A stretch of 47,809 nucleotides of DNA, taken from contig JOSY01000055.1 of NCBI GenBank assembly GCA_000746765.1, positions 1 to 47,809 of the forward strand, read 5' to 3'. Position numbers and translations under genes: made by a program. The stretch's first letter is position 1; each line of letters starts with the position of its first letter. Positions 24,058 to 32,769 of this stretch are shown piece after piece. Below the pieces are notes generated by a model. It was not told the origin of the DNA and made no database searches. It was given only the letters and a program-made list of their open reading frames with translations. The DNA is from Marine Group I thaumarchaeote SCGC AAA799-D11. Lineage in GTDB: Archaea > Thermoproteota > Nitrososphaeria > Nitrososphaerales > Nitrosopumilaceae.

Positions 24058-24570
24058 ATGAATCTAAAAGACAAAATTGCAGAATATCCAAATTTTCCTA
24101 AAAAAGGGATTTTATTTAGAGATTTTAGTCCGATTCTAAAAGATCCATCAGCAATGGAATCAATTGCAGATGAGTTTTCAAAGCATTTTCATCCAAAAAA
24201 CATCGACATTTTTGCAGGAATAGAGTCCAGAGGATTCATCCTAGCATGTATTCTTGCAACAAGATACAACAAAGGAATGATGATGATTAGGAAGGCAGGA
24301 AAGTTACCTGGAAAGACTACAAAAATCTCATACACAATTGAATATGGAAAAGACACTATAGAGATTCAAAAAGACATCATCGAAGAAGGACAAAGAGTAC
24401 TCATTTGTGATGACTTGCTAGCTACTGGAGGAACTGCAAAAGCATCTGCAAAACTAATTGAGAAAGTTGGAGGAAAGATTGTTGGCTTTGCATTTATTAT
24501 TGAACTAACAGATCTTAACGGAATGAAAGGAATAAGCAAGTATGATTGTAAATCATTGGTGAAATACTAA
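24058..24570 (+). CDS. apt: adenine phosphoribosyltransferase
   Basis: 170 residues. It converts adenine plus PRPP to AMP. It has [45 protein letters not shown] and the PRPP loop [18 protein letters not shown]. Length and motif order are those of Apt. Its TAA overlaps the ATG of the methylthioadenosine phosphorylase by one base (24570), which joins two consecutive steps of adenine salvage in one operon: the phosphorylase releases adenine, Apt re-uses it. Confidence 0.95.
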   Translation: MNLKDKIAEYPNFPKKGILFRDFSPILKDPSAMESIADEFSKHFHPKNIDIFAGIESRGFILACILATRYNKGMMMIRKAGKLPGKTTKISYTIEYGKDTIEIQKDIIEEGQRVLICDDLLATGGTAKASAKLIEKVGGKIVGFAFIIELTDLNGMKGISKYDCKSLVKY

Positions 24571-25361
24571 TGGATAAAGACGTAGAGATTGGAATTTTTG
24601 GCGGTACTGGAATTTATGATTCAGGACTACTTGAAGATGCAAAAGAAGTAGATGTCGACACGCCATATGGAAAACCATCAGACACCATTACAGTTGGGAC
24701 ATTCAAGGGAAGAAAGATAGCATTTCTTCCAAGACACGGGAAAAAACATACAATTCCACCACACATGATTAATTTTAAAGCAAATATTTGGGCATTCAAG
24801 GAATTAGGAGTTACTAGAATCATTGCACCTTCAGCAGTAGGCAGCCTAAAAGAAGAGTTAGAGCCAGGACATTTTGTATTACCATCCCAGTTCCTAGACT
24901 TTACAAAATCAAGAGACGGTTCATTTTCTGAAGATGGAAGAGTAATTCACATCTCAGTAGCAGACCCATTCTGTCCAGAGTTACAATCATCAATTACTCA
25001 AGTCACCGATAATCAAAACATACACATCCATAAAGATTGTACATATGTCTGCATTGAAGGTCCAAGATTTTCTACAAAAGCTGAATCCAAATTTTTTAGA
25101 TCAACTGGTGCAGACATTATTGGAATGACTCTAGTTCCAGAATGTCAATTAGCAAGAGAAGCTCAAATTTGTTATGCATCAATTTCTACTGTAACTGATT
25201 ATGACGTTTGGGCAGAAAAACCTGTAACTGCAAAAGAAGTACTAGAAACACTTTCAAAAAATGTTGAAGGAACAAAGAAAATTCTAACTGAATTAATTGA
25301 AAAGATTCCTAAGACTCGAAGTTGTTCATGTGCTAAAGCACTAGAAGAAGCAGAGTTCTAA
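24570..25361 (+). CDS. mtnP: S-methyl-5'-thioadenosine phosphorylase
   Basis: 263 residues. It cleaves methylthioadenosine with phosphate, giving adenine and 5-methylthioribose-1-phosphate. Motifs: [77 protein letters not shown] and [16 protein letters not shown], then TVTDYDVWA. The C-terminal CSC motif ([13 protein letters not shown]) matches the disulphide seen in the thermostable archaeal enzyme. Methylthioadenosine arises from polyamine synthesis and other SAM use. The stop overlaps the convergent gene by 4 bp. Confidence 0.95.
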   Translation: MDKDVEIGIFGGTGIYDSGLLEDAKEVDVDTPYGKPSDTITVGTFKGRKIAFLPRHGKKHTIPPHMINFKANIWAFKELGVTRIIAPSAVGSLKEELEPGHFVLPSQFLDFTKSRDGSFSEDGRVIHISVADPFCPELQSSITQVTDNQNIHIHKDCTYVCIEGPRFSTKAESKFFRSTGADIIGMTLVPECQLAREAQICYASISTVTDYDVWAEKPVTAKEVLETLSKNVEGTKKILTELIEKIPKTRSCSCAKALEEAEF

Positions 25362-25642
25362 TCATCAACAAATGACTCTTTTTTGAGTCCCTCAGGTAAA
25401 GATAGATTTCCTTGGAGTAGGTTTCTTTGAAGAGCCATTATCACTTCATCAACATCATAGCCTAACTTTTTTAATTCTTTTTCAGTATCTTTAGAAAGTT
25501 TAGCTCCGACATTTTGTCCACCAATTCTTCCAAATGCTATTGCAGTAAATCTAAACTCATTGTCATCTAGAGTAAATTTGCCATTAATCTTTGCAGCCAT
25601 CTGACTGCCATGAATGTCATTTATGTGAACTTTGAGTTCCAT
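25358..25642 (-). CDS. uncharacterised 94-aa protein
   Basis: Small soluble protein, [20 protein letters not shown] followed by [19 protein letters not shown], a beta-rich half, and an acidic helical half ([18 protein letters not shown]). No family is recognised. It is 8 bp downstream of the zinc-binding protein gene on the same strand and ends overlapping mtnP. The steady reading frame and codon use support a real gene. Confidence 0.6.
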   Translation of the reverse strand: MELKVHINDIHGSQMAAKINGKFTLDDNEFRFTAIAFGRIGGQNVGAKLSKDTEKELKKLGYDVDEVIMALQRNLLQGNLSLPEGLKKESFVDD

Positions 25643-25650
25643 TTTAAAAA

Positions 25651-26049
25651 TTAAATTTCCACTGCCTTGTTGATGTTATCATCAATCAAAAAGCTCCAGT
25701 GTTTTTCATCCTCAACTTTGTAGTCTTTTACTGTCAAAGGGATTATCTGCTCATCAAGGCATTCATGCTTGATTTCGCCATTTTCTTTTAATTTTACTAG
25801 TTTCCATTTGTATTTTCCCTGCTGTAATTTACAAACTGTAACTCCCCATTTTGCATCAGGATCAATTTTTGGCATTCCTACAAGATCAGCCAACTCTTCA
25901 ATTCCAAGTTGTTTTTCTTCACAGAATCTCTTCTTGCAGACACCACAACGCCATACATCAACTGAACCAATTGTTCTCTCATCTATGTTGATGTTAACTA
26001 CACCAAAGTAAACTGGTTGGTGTTTACAAGTTTCAGTATCTATAGTCAA
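25651..26049 (-). CDS. uncharacterised protein with a putative zinc knuckle
   Basis: 132 residues. The N-terminus has CKHQPVYFG and later VDVWRCGVCKKRFCEEKQ, so C-x-H plus CxxC could make one zinc site. The rest is soluble with a Trp/Lys-rich section (KLQQGKYKWKLVKLKENG). The family is not recognised. It lies in a minus-strand run with the 94-aa gene and the TrmB-like regulator and is probably co-transcribed with them. Confidence 0.6.
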   Translation of the reverse strand: MTIDTETCKHQPVYFGVVNINIDERTIGSVDVWRCGVCKKRFCEEKQLGIEELADLVGMPKIDPDAKWGVTVCKLQQGKYKWKLVKLKENGEIKHECLDEQIIPLTVKDYKVEDEKHWSFLIDDNINKAVEI

Positions 26050-26070
26050 TGGTCTTCAAAAATCGTAGTA

Positions 26071-26421
26071 TTATTTAGTTCTTGCATCATCATATGGCTT
26101 CTCCAAAACCACACCTATGCTGTCAACTATTTTGTTTCGTTTAAACTCAATATTTTCTCGCTCACACATTCTCCTATACATGTTAACTACAGTAAATCTG
26201 GGATGCATTGCCTCATATTCAGTTTCAGAGATGTCAATGAAAGCACCAAAATTCATTAGATCTTTTGCAGTATTTTCTGCATCATCTTTTGAGATCTTTA
26301 ATTTTTCTGAAATTGTTTGTGGAGACATTTTTCCATAACAGGTAACAAGCAAATACACTTTAGCTTGAATTTGATTTAGATGAATTTCAGACATTAGATC
26401 ATTTTCAATTTTAGAGTCCAT
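26071..26421 (-). CDS. TrmB-like winged-helix regulator
   Basis: 116 residues with one HTH: LNQIQAKVYLLVTCYGKMSP and TISEKLKISKDDAENTAKDL, the TrmB-type pattern (helix-turn-helix followed by a wing with ISETEYEAMHPRFTVVNMYR). There is no sugar-binding domain, so it is a DNA-binding domain only. The C-terminus is basic and ends KPYDDARTK. It heads a three-gene minus-strand run with the zinc-knuckle and 94-aa proteins. A CATATACTG element about 30 bp upstream may be its TATA box. Confidence 0.65.
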   Translation of the reverse strand: MDSKIENDLMSEIHLNQIQAKVYLLVTCYGKMSPQTISEKLKISKDDAENTAKDLMNFGAFIDISETEYEAMHPRFTVVNMYRRMCERENIEFKRNKIVDSIGVVLEKPYDDARTK

Positions 26422-26457
26422 AACTTTTCAACTATTTTACAGCAAACACAGTATATG

Positions 26458-26688
26458 TCATTTTTTGACTAGAAGTTTTTTTGAAATCTTCAAAGAGAAT
26501 CCCATTGCAATAAAGTGAACTATTGCGCCTGAAATTGCTCCAACAATAACATCATCAAGAAAATACCAAACCAGTATAAAGACAATAAGAGAGGGAGTTG
26601 TAGTGATTAATGCAAGTATACTTCCACGAAGTATGATCTCTTTTTTTGTTAGTTTTACAGGTTTTTCATCTTCAGACAATAGCTCCAA
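26458..26688 (-). CDS. small two-helix membrane protein
   Basis: 76 residues: a charged N-terminus (SEDEKPVKLTKKEIILRG), two transmembrane segments (SILALITTTPSLIVFILVWYF and VIVGAISGAIVHFIAMGFSL without a long loop) and a Lys-rich C-terminus. No family is recognised. The start is TTG, only 9 bp from the start of the divergent gene, so one of the two starts may be drawn too long. Confidence 0.55.
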   Translation of the reverse strand: MELLSEDEKPVKLTKKEIILRGSILALITTTPSLIVFILVWYFLDDVIVGAISGAIVHFIAMGFSLKISKKLLVKK

Positions 26689-26697
26689 TTTTAAAAA

Positions 26698-27210
26698 ATG
26701 GTAATAAAAACCAAAGATACTTTATATTTGGTAAACCCAAATTTTGAATGTTTGGCAAGTTACAAGGGTGCATATTCAAATGAACAGTCTCTAAATTTTG
26801 TAATTCCAATTATCGTGATATTATTTTTAGGAATAATCTATATCATGACTCAGAGAGCAGATTCAGGATTTGTTAGTTTCATCTTAATTGGAGCTGCTGC
26901 AATTACAATGTTTTACTGGGTAAGAGTCTTGAAAAAGATGACCAAAGACCAAAAGCCACTATACACACAATCAAGAGAGCAAGAACAAAAGAATTGGGTC
27001 TATGACTTGATTAAAGGCGAAGGTGAGTTTGTGTTTGTTGCCGAAGTCCCAGGCCCTGAAGACAAAATTGCAGTAAGATTGGTAGATGGAATGTTGTACA
27101 TTAGAGGAACTGCTGGATTCTCAAAAGAAGTTCCAATAGAAGGTGCAAATGACATGCAGATATTTGATTTCAAATATCGTAACGGTGTCTTGACACTACG
27201 AATAAAATAA
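26698..27210 (+). CDS. membrane-anchored Hsp20/alpha-crystallin-domain protein
   Basis: 170 residues. Two transmembrane segments (FVIPIIVILFLGIIYIM and FVSFILIGAAAITMFYWV) are followed by an alpha-crystallin-like domain from about residue 95: NWVYDLIKGEGEFVFVAEVP, VRLVDGMLYIRGTAG and FDFKYRNGVLTLRI, the last being the conserved Hsp20 'NGVLxxxI' strand. Small heat-shock proteins hold unfolding clients; a membrane-tethered form is not the usual soluble oligomer. A TATA-like CTTTATATTT lies inside the frame at 26718-26725, suggesting that translation may really start at TTG 26752. Confidence 0.7.
   Translation: MVIKTKDTLYLVNPNFECLASYKGAYSNEQSLNFVIPIIVILFLGIIYIMTQRADSGFVSFILIGAAAITMFYWVRVLKKMTKDQKPLYTQSREQEQKNWVYDLIKGEGEFVFVAEVPGPEDKIAVRLVDGMLYIRGTAGFSKEVPIEGANDMQIFDFKYRNGVLTLRIK
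26718..26726 (+). promoter_or_regulatory. TATA-like element inside the 5' end of the Hsp20-domain gene
   Basis: ACTTTATATTTGG within the annotated frame, 26-31 bp before an in-frame TTG (26752). The 9-bp divergent gap leaves no room for promoters, so this may be the true core promoter for one or both genes. Position-based inference. Confidence 0.35.
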
Positions 27211-28323
27211 TTACAGACTTTTTGCTAGTTCTAGTTTTTGTGGTAGATACTTGTCAGTAATGTTGGTCAAACCATACTTTGCAAATGCCTCGAGTTCTGC
27301 CTTTCTCTTTAATCTCAAGAATACTTCAAGTTCCTTTTTCCATATTCCTGATTCGTATCTTGGATCTTTTTGCAAATCATAGCATCTCTTAATGTCTGAT
27401 TCAGTCATTGGAATTGTTGGCAGTTTGTATTTTTCAATATCAGTAGCCCAAACTCCAACCCACTTTGCGTCAGGAACTGTTAACTCTCTTAGATGTGCAG
27501 CATTTGCAGAACCAGATTTGATTACCATAGCAATGTGTTCTCCATACACATCTCCGTCAGTCAAAATAATTACAGGTAGGCCCATTTCATCATGAAGGCG
27601 TTTTAGTAGAGTTCTAGTAGAACGCGGAGCTTGTCCACCGGTGTTAATGATAATAGATTTGAATTTTTTATCTACTTGTTCTTCAACAAATCTTGTAAAA
27701 AGACCGCCTTTCTCAATTGCAATTACAATTTCAGCACTAGTATCAACGAGTTCAGCAGTAGTCAGACTAGGTCCAATAGAATAACCATCTGGATGGTTTG
27801 ATAAATTCATCTTTTTGCCTTCATATCCTGGAATTGTATACTCAATATTCAAATCACCAAAAATGGAGCTTCTCTCCTCAGGAAAGATGTGAAAGTCCTC
27901 TCTTGGTCTTGAGGTTACTGCCTCTAAATCTACAATGATGTTGTCTGATTCAGATTGGTCATCAAACTCTATTGCAAATGCCTGTGAGGAATAGTACACA
28001 TCTCTTAATGTAGATGATTTTTTCTCTTGGGTTAGACGATTTGCAAAAAATGCAAGCCACATTAGTTGTGTAAATGAACGTAATTGTGCTGAATTCTTTG
28101 CGCTTCTTAGAGCAGTAGAATTTCCTAAAATGTATTGTCGTAGTTTTTTATCATAAACAATATTGCTAACAGAACGACTAGGAATTGAGAATTTTGGGAA
28201 CTGCCCATTTTCTAGATCTTCGTAGATTTTTGCACCATGATTTTTTAGAGCTTCAAGAATACTCTTTTGTTTCTCTTTAGCTTTTTTGCTAATGTCTTTT
28301 GCTCTTTTCTCACTTGCTTTCAA
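27211..28323 (-). CDS. top6A: DNA topoisomerase VI subunit A
   Basis: 370 residues, Spo11-like. The catalytic Tyr lies in STLRDVYYSSQAFAIEF near residue 107. The TOPRIM domain has VIAIEKGGLFTRF (Glu) and LPVIILTDGDVYGEH (DxD). PRSTRTLLKRLHDE and VTSRPREDFHIFPEERS are typical. With subunit B it makes and reseals double-strand breaks to relax supercoils and decatenate DNA. Its start overlaps the 3' end of top6B by 14 bp, so the two subunits are translated in tandem. Confidence 0.96.
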   Translation of the reverse strand: MKASEKRAKDISKKAKEKQKSILEALKNHGAKIYEDLENGQFPKFSIPSRSVSNIVYDKKLRQYILGNSTALRSAKNSAQLRSFTQLMWLAFFANRLTQEKKSSTLRDVYYSSQAFAIEFDDQSESDNIIVDLEAVTSRPREDFHIFPEERSSIFGDLNIEYTIPGYEGKKMNLSNHPDGYSIGPSLTTAELVDTSAEIVIAIEKGGLFTRFVEEQVDKKFKSIIINTGGQAPRSTRTLLKRLHDEMGLPVIILTDGDVYGEHIAMVIKSGSANAAHLRELTVPDAKWVGVWATDIEKYKLPTIPMTESDIKRCYDLQKDPRYESGIWKKELEVFLRLKRKAELEAFAKYGLTNITDKYLPQKLELAKSL

Positions 28324-30193
28324 TGGGTTTTTCCTCCTCTACAGATTTTGTTTCAGTTTTAACTTCAACAGGTTCCATATCTTCTAAAATTTTCTTGTAA
28401 TTAGGTTCTTTTTTCTTTCCAGCCAATTCAGTACAAAATTCTGCTATCATTGGGATATATTTTGCATAAAGATTTGCTCTCTTCTTTGCCATTTCAGCTT
28501 GTCCTCTCTTTGACATGAATGCAGCTAATTTTCTGGATAAGAATTGTAACCCTAATCTTAGTTCACGTTCGATCTCTTGTCTGTCTGCAACATTTTCTTT
28601 TCCTGCAGTCTTGTAAGGAATTCTAGTTGAACAAATATGAGAGACTATGATAAATGGTGGATCACCTTTTACTTTGTATCGCCCCCAATCAGTATCATTG
28701 ACAACTTTGAGAACTACATCACTGCCTTCATCATATAGTAATGGAATTCTGTTTGCATATCTATACACATGAGGTCCACCAGATTTGATATCACCACCAT
28801 ATGCAATTCCCATCTCAACGATAAAGGGAAATCCAGAATAAGCCGAAGCTGGACGTTGAACTACTGCAACAAAATCAGGATTGAAAAATTTCTTGATTCC
28901 TTTTTCAAGAGGTTCTTCCCCTAAAGGAGCCAAGCAGCTTGAATCAGGAGCCATAAAATCATCAAATTTCTGAAGTGAATCACTTAGATTCACCAGTTCT
29001 TGATTGGTAAAAGTTCCCATACGTTTTTCAGGCTTGAATCCTGCAAATTCTGCAAACTTTACAGCAGTGGTAGGACCTATACGCTGAAATCTTTTTGTTA
29101 GAAATGTTGTTAATGGTTCACCTTGAACTGTGTTTGTGAGTTGTTTGTAGTATTGACTTTCAGGATCCATTTCTACTGTTTTTGATTGAGAGTCTCCAAA
29201 GTCCCAATAATGTAATTTTTTGTTTGGAACATCAAGGTCTTCAATTCTAATTTTGCTTAGTTTCTCAAAGTCCATCTTCAAAAATGACATCAATGCAATT
29301 ACCACACGGACCTGACGGGAAAGATTTTTCCATTTCTTTTTTGCTTTAGCCATTATTGCAGTAAAGCTTAGGTTTTGTTTTGATAATCCCAAATCTTTTC
29401 TAACCTTTTCAATCATGGTATCATCAATTGTTGGAATTTCAAATTGTGATTCAACAATCATTCTTCTAATTCTTTCAACATCAATTCCATGTGGATGTGG
29501 ACGAATGATTGTTGGTGGTGGTGGAATATCTTTTACAAATCTAGGATGATGGAACTTTTGTCCCTTTGGATCATCAAAAGTAATTGTTGCATAAGGAGTA
29601 ATTAGTGATGTTTCATAGACATAATCACGTATTTTGTTTCCTGCTTTGGAATAATCACCTTCTAAACAAATGCTAACTGATAGTCCTTTTTTTGCAACTT
29701 CTTTTGTAGTATGTTTTTGAATAATTGGTTTGTTCTTTTGAATGTCTAATAGAATTTCAAATTGATTTTGAATTTTCGCATCAGTGGAACTCTTTACAAT
29801 AACTGGTTTGTTTGTAGTGATTTGTCCATATAGAATTGCCATTGTTGCACCAAGACCAAACATACCTCTTGCTTGCTTTAATCCAAATTTTGAGCCATAA
29901 AGAACAGTTCCAAATGCAAGTGGAATGTGTTTTGCATCAACTCCAGGACCATTATCTTTTACAGTCAAGATGTAGGGCTTTGGGTCTGGTTTGTCAGGCT
30001 CAACAGCCTTGATTGTTAGGTGGACATCAGGCAGGATTCCCTTCTGATCACAGGCATCAAGGGCATTTTCAACAAATTCCCTGACAGCAGTGTATAATGA
30101 ACGGGTAGGATTACTAAATCCTGCCAAATCACGGTTACTATAGAAAAACTCACTAGGAGAAATCTGATTAAATTTTTCTTTAATAGAAGACAT
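28310..30193 (-). CDS. top6B: DNA topoisomerase VI subunit B
   Basis: 627 residues. It has a GHKL ATPase domain: SLYTAVREFVENALDACDQ, VKDNGPGVDAKHIPLAFG and GMFGLGATMAILYGQ. The H2TH and transducer domains follow, with the switch-Lys region around GPTTAVKFAEFAGFKPEK, and the C-terminal part has VFKAYKTAGKE-like ICSTRIPYKTAGKENVADRQ. ATP-driven dimerisation of B opens and closes the DNA gate made by A. The C-terminus is short and Glu/Lys-rich. It overlaps the KH protein gene by 14 bp and top6A by 14 bp. Confidence 0.96.
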   Translation of the reverse strand: MSSIKEKFNQISPSEFFYSNRDLAGFSNPTRSLYTAVREFVENALDACDQKGILPDVHLTIKAVEPDKPDPKPYILTVKDNGPGVDAKHIPLAFGTVLYGSKFGLKQARGMFGLGATMAILYGQITTNKPVIVKSSTDAKIQNQFEILLDIQKNKPIIQKHTTKEVAKKGLSVSICLEGDYSKAGNKIRDYVYETSLITPYATITFDDPKGQKFHHPRFVKDIPPPPTIIRPHPHGIDVERIRRMIVESQFEIPTIDDTMIEKVRKDLGLSKQNLSFTAIMAKAKKKWKNLSRQVRVVIALMSFLKMDFEKLSKIRIEDLDVPNKKLHYWDFGDSQSKTVEMDPESQYYKQLTNTVQGEPLTTFLTKRFQRIGPTTAVKFAEFAGFKPEKRMGTFTNQELVNLSDSLQKFDDFMAPDSSCLAPLGEEPLEKGIKKFFNPDFVAVVQRPASAYSGFPFIVEMGIAYGGDIKSGGPHVYRYANRIPLLYDEGSDVVLKVVNDTDWGRYKVKGDPPFIIVSHICSTRIPYKTAGKENVADRQEIERELRLGLQFLSRKLAAFMSKRGQAEMAKKRANLYAKYIPMIAEFCTELAGKKKEPNYKKILEDMEPVEVKTETKSVEEEKPIESK

Positions 30194-30752
30194 CTTGATC
30201 TTCCCACAACTTCATTTTTTCTTGCTTTTCTTTTCTATTTGCAGCTTCTAATTTATCATAAACTACACCATGCATACTTCCACTTGATATGGAAGAGATT
30301 GCATCAACTGCTAATCGTAATTTACTTGCATCACCAATAATTGAAACTGTTTTTCCATAAACTGAGATATGAGTACTGCTAAGGTTTTCCATATTTCTTC
30401 TTGCTCTACCACCTTCTCCAATAATTCTCCCTTTTATCCTTTCAACATTTGCATTAGATTTTCCTGCAAACTCTCTAAGATCTATTACGTGCAATGTGTT
30501 TTCGCCTTTTAACAAGGTCATAGCATTTTCAGGTGAGAACCCTCTACCAATTGCTGTAACAATTTCCATCGCTTTGAATGGTTGGATCTTCTCAACATCA
30601 CCGTCTGACTTTATGATAACCTCTCCAGTCTCACCATCAATATTTAATGAGACATGACATGCTTTTTCAATTTTAGATTTAACATTACCTGATTTACCAA
30701 TCAGTACTGCAATCCTGTCATTTGGTATTCGAAGTAATTTTTCAAAGCTCAT
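30180..30752 (-). CDS. KH-domain protein of the Pno1/Dim2 (Krr1-like) family
   Basis: 190 residues with two KH domains: FEKLLRIPNDRIAVLIGKSG (GKSG loop near 19-22) and ERIKGRIIGEGGRARRNME (GEGG loop near 112-115), then HISVYGKTVSIIGDA. This is the archaeal Dim2/Pno1 family, which in eukaryotes and archaea binds the 3' end of pre-16S/18S rRNA and helps maturation. It overlaps RIO1 by 4 bp (ATGA) and top6B by 14 bp. The RIO1-KH pairing is a conserved archaeal one and fits a joint role in small-subunit assembly. Confidence 0.9.
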   Translation of the reverse strand: MSFEKLLRIPNDRIAVLIGKSGNVKSKIEKACHVSLNIDGETGEVIIKSDGDVEKIQPFKAMEIVTAIGRGFSPENAMTLLKGENTLHVIDLREFAGKSNANVERIKGRIIGEGGRARRNMENLSSTHISVYGKTVSIIGDASKLRLAVDAISSISSGSMHGVVYDKLEAANRKEKQEKMKLWEDQDVFY

Positions 30753-31528
30753 TTTACAATATCCTCAAACAATTCATCTGGATCTTCAACAGAAACCCCT
30801 CTTTTTTTAAAGAACCTTGTAATGTTATTAATGTCTCTCTTAAGAAATTCTTGAGTATTAGGGTGTCTCAAATCGACTGCAGACCCCAAATCAAAAACTA
30901 TCAATCCTTTTTTGGTTTTGAATACATTATACTCTGAAAAATCTCCATGGACTAGTTTTGCCTTGTGATACATGTCTGAAATTATTTGGATGGACTGCTG
31001 ATAGTCATTCTCATCGACTTCTGAATCCAATAATAGTTTGGCAGGAGCGCCATTCTCACCTACAAACTCCATTGCAAGCACATTATTTGTCACATGAAGC
31101 GGTTTTGGAACTGGAATGCCAGCCTCAAAGCATTGAGTTAGGTTGCGATATTCTTTTTTTGCCCAAAGATAGACTAGATTTTTTGTTCCTTTTTTGATAT
31201 TTGAGAATCGTGGGTCGCCAAGTATGTAGGGTTCTCGTTTTTTAAAATTTGATGTACTTACAAGATAAATTTTTAGGGCAACATTAGAATCTTTTTCATC
31301 AACTCCCCAAAACAAGACAGATTCTTTTCCAGCACTTACAGCACCATTGACATAAGCAATGATATGATCTGTAATCATTTTGTACAGAGTCATAACAGTT
31401 GGTTTGTCTAAGACTTCGTTTACGACTTTGCCTTTTTTGAAACCATCATCCAAAGTTTTTCGTTTAGACTTTGAAATTAATTTTTTATCTAATTTTGATT
31501 CTAGTTTTTTACTTAGAATATCAGTCAA
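30749..31528 (-). CDS. rio1: RIO1-type serine/threonine kinase / ATPase
   Basis: 259 residues. It has the RIO fold with nucleotide loop VSAGKESVLFWGV, VALKIYLVSTSNFKKR, YLWAKKEYRNLTQCFEAGI, catalytic LVHGDFSEYNVF and metal-binding LIVFDLGSAVD. The latter differs from the more usual I-D-x-x-Q-(S/A)-V, though the Asp is kept. RIO1 drives late steps of small-subunit maturation. The start is TTG with GGAGG about 14 bases upstream. It is followed (4-bp overlap) by the KH/Dim2 protein, its functional partner. Confidence 0.93.
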   Translation of the reverse strand: MTDILSKKLESKLDKKLISKSKRKTLDDGFKKGKVVNEVLDKPTVMTLYKMITDHIIAYVNGAVSAGKESVLFWGVDEKDSNVALKIYLVSTSNFKKREPYILGDPRFSNIKKGTKNLVYLWAKKEYRNLTQCFEAGIPVPKPLHVTNNVLAMEFVGENGAPAKLLLDSEVDENDYQQSIQIISDMYHKAKLVHGDFSEYNVFKTKKGLIVFDLGSAVDLRHPNTQEFLKRDINNITRFFKKRGVSVEDPDELFEDIVK

Positions 31529-31582
31529 TAGTTTATAATACCTCCACTAGATAAAATGAATTTCTTTTTTGAAAATGACATT

Positions 31583-31879
31583 TCACATTTTAAAGACAAT
31601 AAGAAATGGAACTCCTGAAATTTTTTTAACACCATTTTCAGAACCAATACCTAAATCAATTGATAGTGAAACAGTTTCATCACCAACCATGTTAATGATT
31701 GCAGAATTTTTTAGTAAAGTTTGAGCTTCGTCTTTTTCAACAAATCTTTCTCCATAGTAACTTTCACTGATGTGCATGTTTAGTTCTCCTTCAACAATTG
31801 TTTTACCTAACAGTTCTGCATCACAGATGCTTAGCATGGGATTTTTTTGATAATCAGTTTGACGTACTGCAAATGGCAT
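31583..31879 (-). CDS. DUF424 family protein
   Basis: 98 residues matching archaeal DUF424 (COG2412): MLSICDAELLGKTIVEGELN, ISESYYGERFVEKDEAQ, AIINMVGDETVSLSIDLGIG and KKISGVPFLIVFKM. Its molecular role is not established; it is regularly found beside aIF2-beta in archaea, as here, where its ATG overlaps the stop of aIF2-beta by one base. A link to translation is inferred from that context. Confidence 0.88.
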   Translation of the reverse strand: MPFAVRQTDYQKNPMLSICDAELLGKTIVEGELNMHISESYYGERFVEKDEAQTLLKNSAIINMVGDETVSLSIDLGIGSENGVKKISGVPFLIVFKM

Positions 31880-32301
31880 TATGCATATTTACCTTTTAGA
31901 GTGGATTTTGCTCCACATGCTTCACAAATCAAAAATGAGATACGATTTTCTTTTAAAATCTTTGTATCTGGACTTTTACAAGTAGGGCATTCAAGATAAT
32001 CTTTAACATAAATTTGAAACAGTCTGGTAAAGTCATCAGGATCACGTCTTCCAATAAACATAGCCTTGTCACCAATTCTTTCAGCAGGAACTGCAAACTC
32101 TTTTGAGAGGTATTGCAATACTTTGTCAGGATCTCTCCTGAGTACCTTTGGGAATTCAGAGAAATTACGCAAGAAAGTTTTTTGGCCCTCCCACATCACA
32201 TCTACAACAGGAAGCTCAAACCTAGCGGTAGTTTGTTTTTCAGTATCGCCTAGTTTGTCTTGTATCCTTTTGAGTAGACTTTCGTATTCTGCTTTGGTCA
32301 C
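31879..32301 (-). CDS. translation initiation factor aIF2 beta subunit
   Basis: 140 residues. The eIF2-beta/eIF5 domain is seen in FELPVVDVMWEGQKTFLRNF, VLQYLSKEFAVPAERIGDKA and FTRLFQIYVKDYLECPTCKS; a C-terminal zinc ribbon has CPTCKSPDTKIL and CEACGAKSTLKGKY. It forms the aIF2 heterotrimer that brings initiator Met-tRNA to the ribosome. The start is GTG; CCATATAGGG about 24 bp upstream (32320-32329) may be the TATA box. It is the first gene of the block reaching to top6A. Confidence 0.95.
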   Translation of the reverse strand: MTKAEYESLLKRIQDKLGDTEKQTTARFELPVVDVMWEGQKTFLRNFSEFPKVLRRDPDKVLQYLSKEFAVPAERIGDKAMFIGRRDPDDFTRLFQIYVKDYLECPTCKSPDTKILKENRISFLICEACGAKSTLKGKYA

Positions 32302-32372
32302 TAAGAAATAGTGTAGACTAGACCCTATATGGGTTTTGAAAAAGAAGAAGTCGTGTGGATTTTATTTCTAAA

Positions 32373-32519
32373 TTAGTCCATTTTTCCGATACGGAAAACG
32401 TTAGTTCCACATTCAGGACATGTACCTTTTACTGCAGGACGTCCATTCTTTAGTTTAGTTTCTTTGGGATCTTTGATGTCCCTTTTTTCGCGGCATTTTA
32501 CGCAATATGCTGTAACCAT
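32373..32519 (-). CDS. small zinc-ribbon protein (DUF5679-like, 48 aa)
   Basis: 48 residues: MVTAYCVKCREKRDIKDPKE, then LKNGRPAVKGTCPECGTNVF and RIGKMD. Two CxxC knuckles about 25 residues apart form a zinc ribbon. The pattern 'Y-C-V-K-C-R...K-N-G-R-P-A...G-x-C-P-x-C-G' matches DUF5679, a small family of unknown function common in archaea and bacteria. It is a stand-alone gene on the same strand as the aIF2-beta block, 71 bp upstream of it. Confidence 0.8.
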   Translation of the reverse strand: MVTAYCVKCREKRDIKDPKETKLKNGRPAVKGTCPECGTNVFRIGKMD

Positions 32520-32738
32520 TCTAAAAATTGTCAAACACGCTGGTATTTAGGAAGAGCCTGTGAAAATTATTTCACTACAGGCATAGATACAGGTAAATTT
32601 TTTGTGCCTCAGAAAAAGCCAATATTTAAAAATTTTAACAAATGTTCGTAAATTTTACAAAATTATGGTCAAGATTATGCCAAAAACTAATTTTTCTAAT
32701 ATTTGTTTAATAATTGAAAATTTCTTCAGAGATCATCA

Positions 32739-32746
32739 ATTATAAA
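32739..32746 (+). promoter_or_regulatory. TATA box for the 32770 gene
   Basis: ATTATAAAC, centred about 27 bp upstream of the ATG at 32770. The rest of the 250-bp gap (32520-32769) is AT-rich; I see no further gene or RNA in it. Confidence 0.55.
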
Positions 32747-32769
32747 CTCCTAGACTTTAGAGAAGAAAA

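Noticed and set aside
32520-32769. A non-coding RNA in the 250-bp gap
   Set aside because: I found no stable long stem or known RNA motif; the gap is AT-rich and is explained by promoters.
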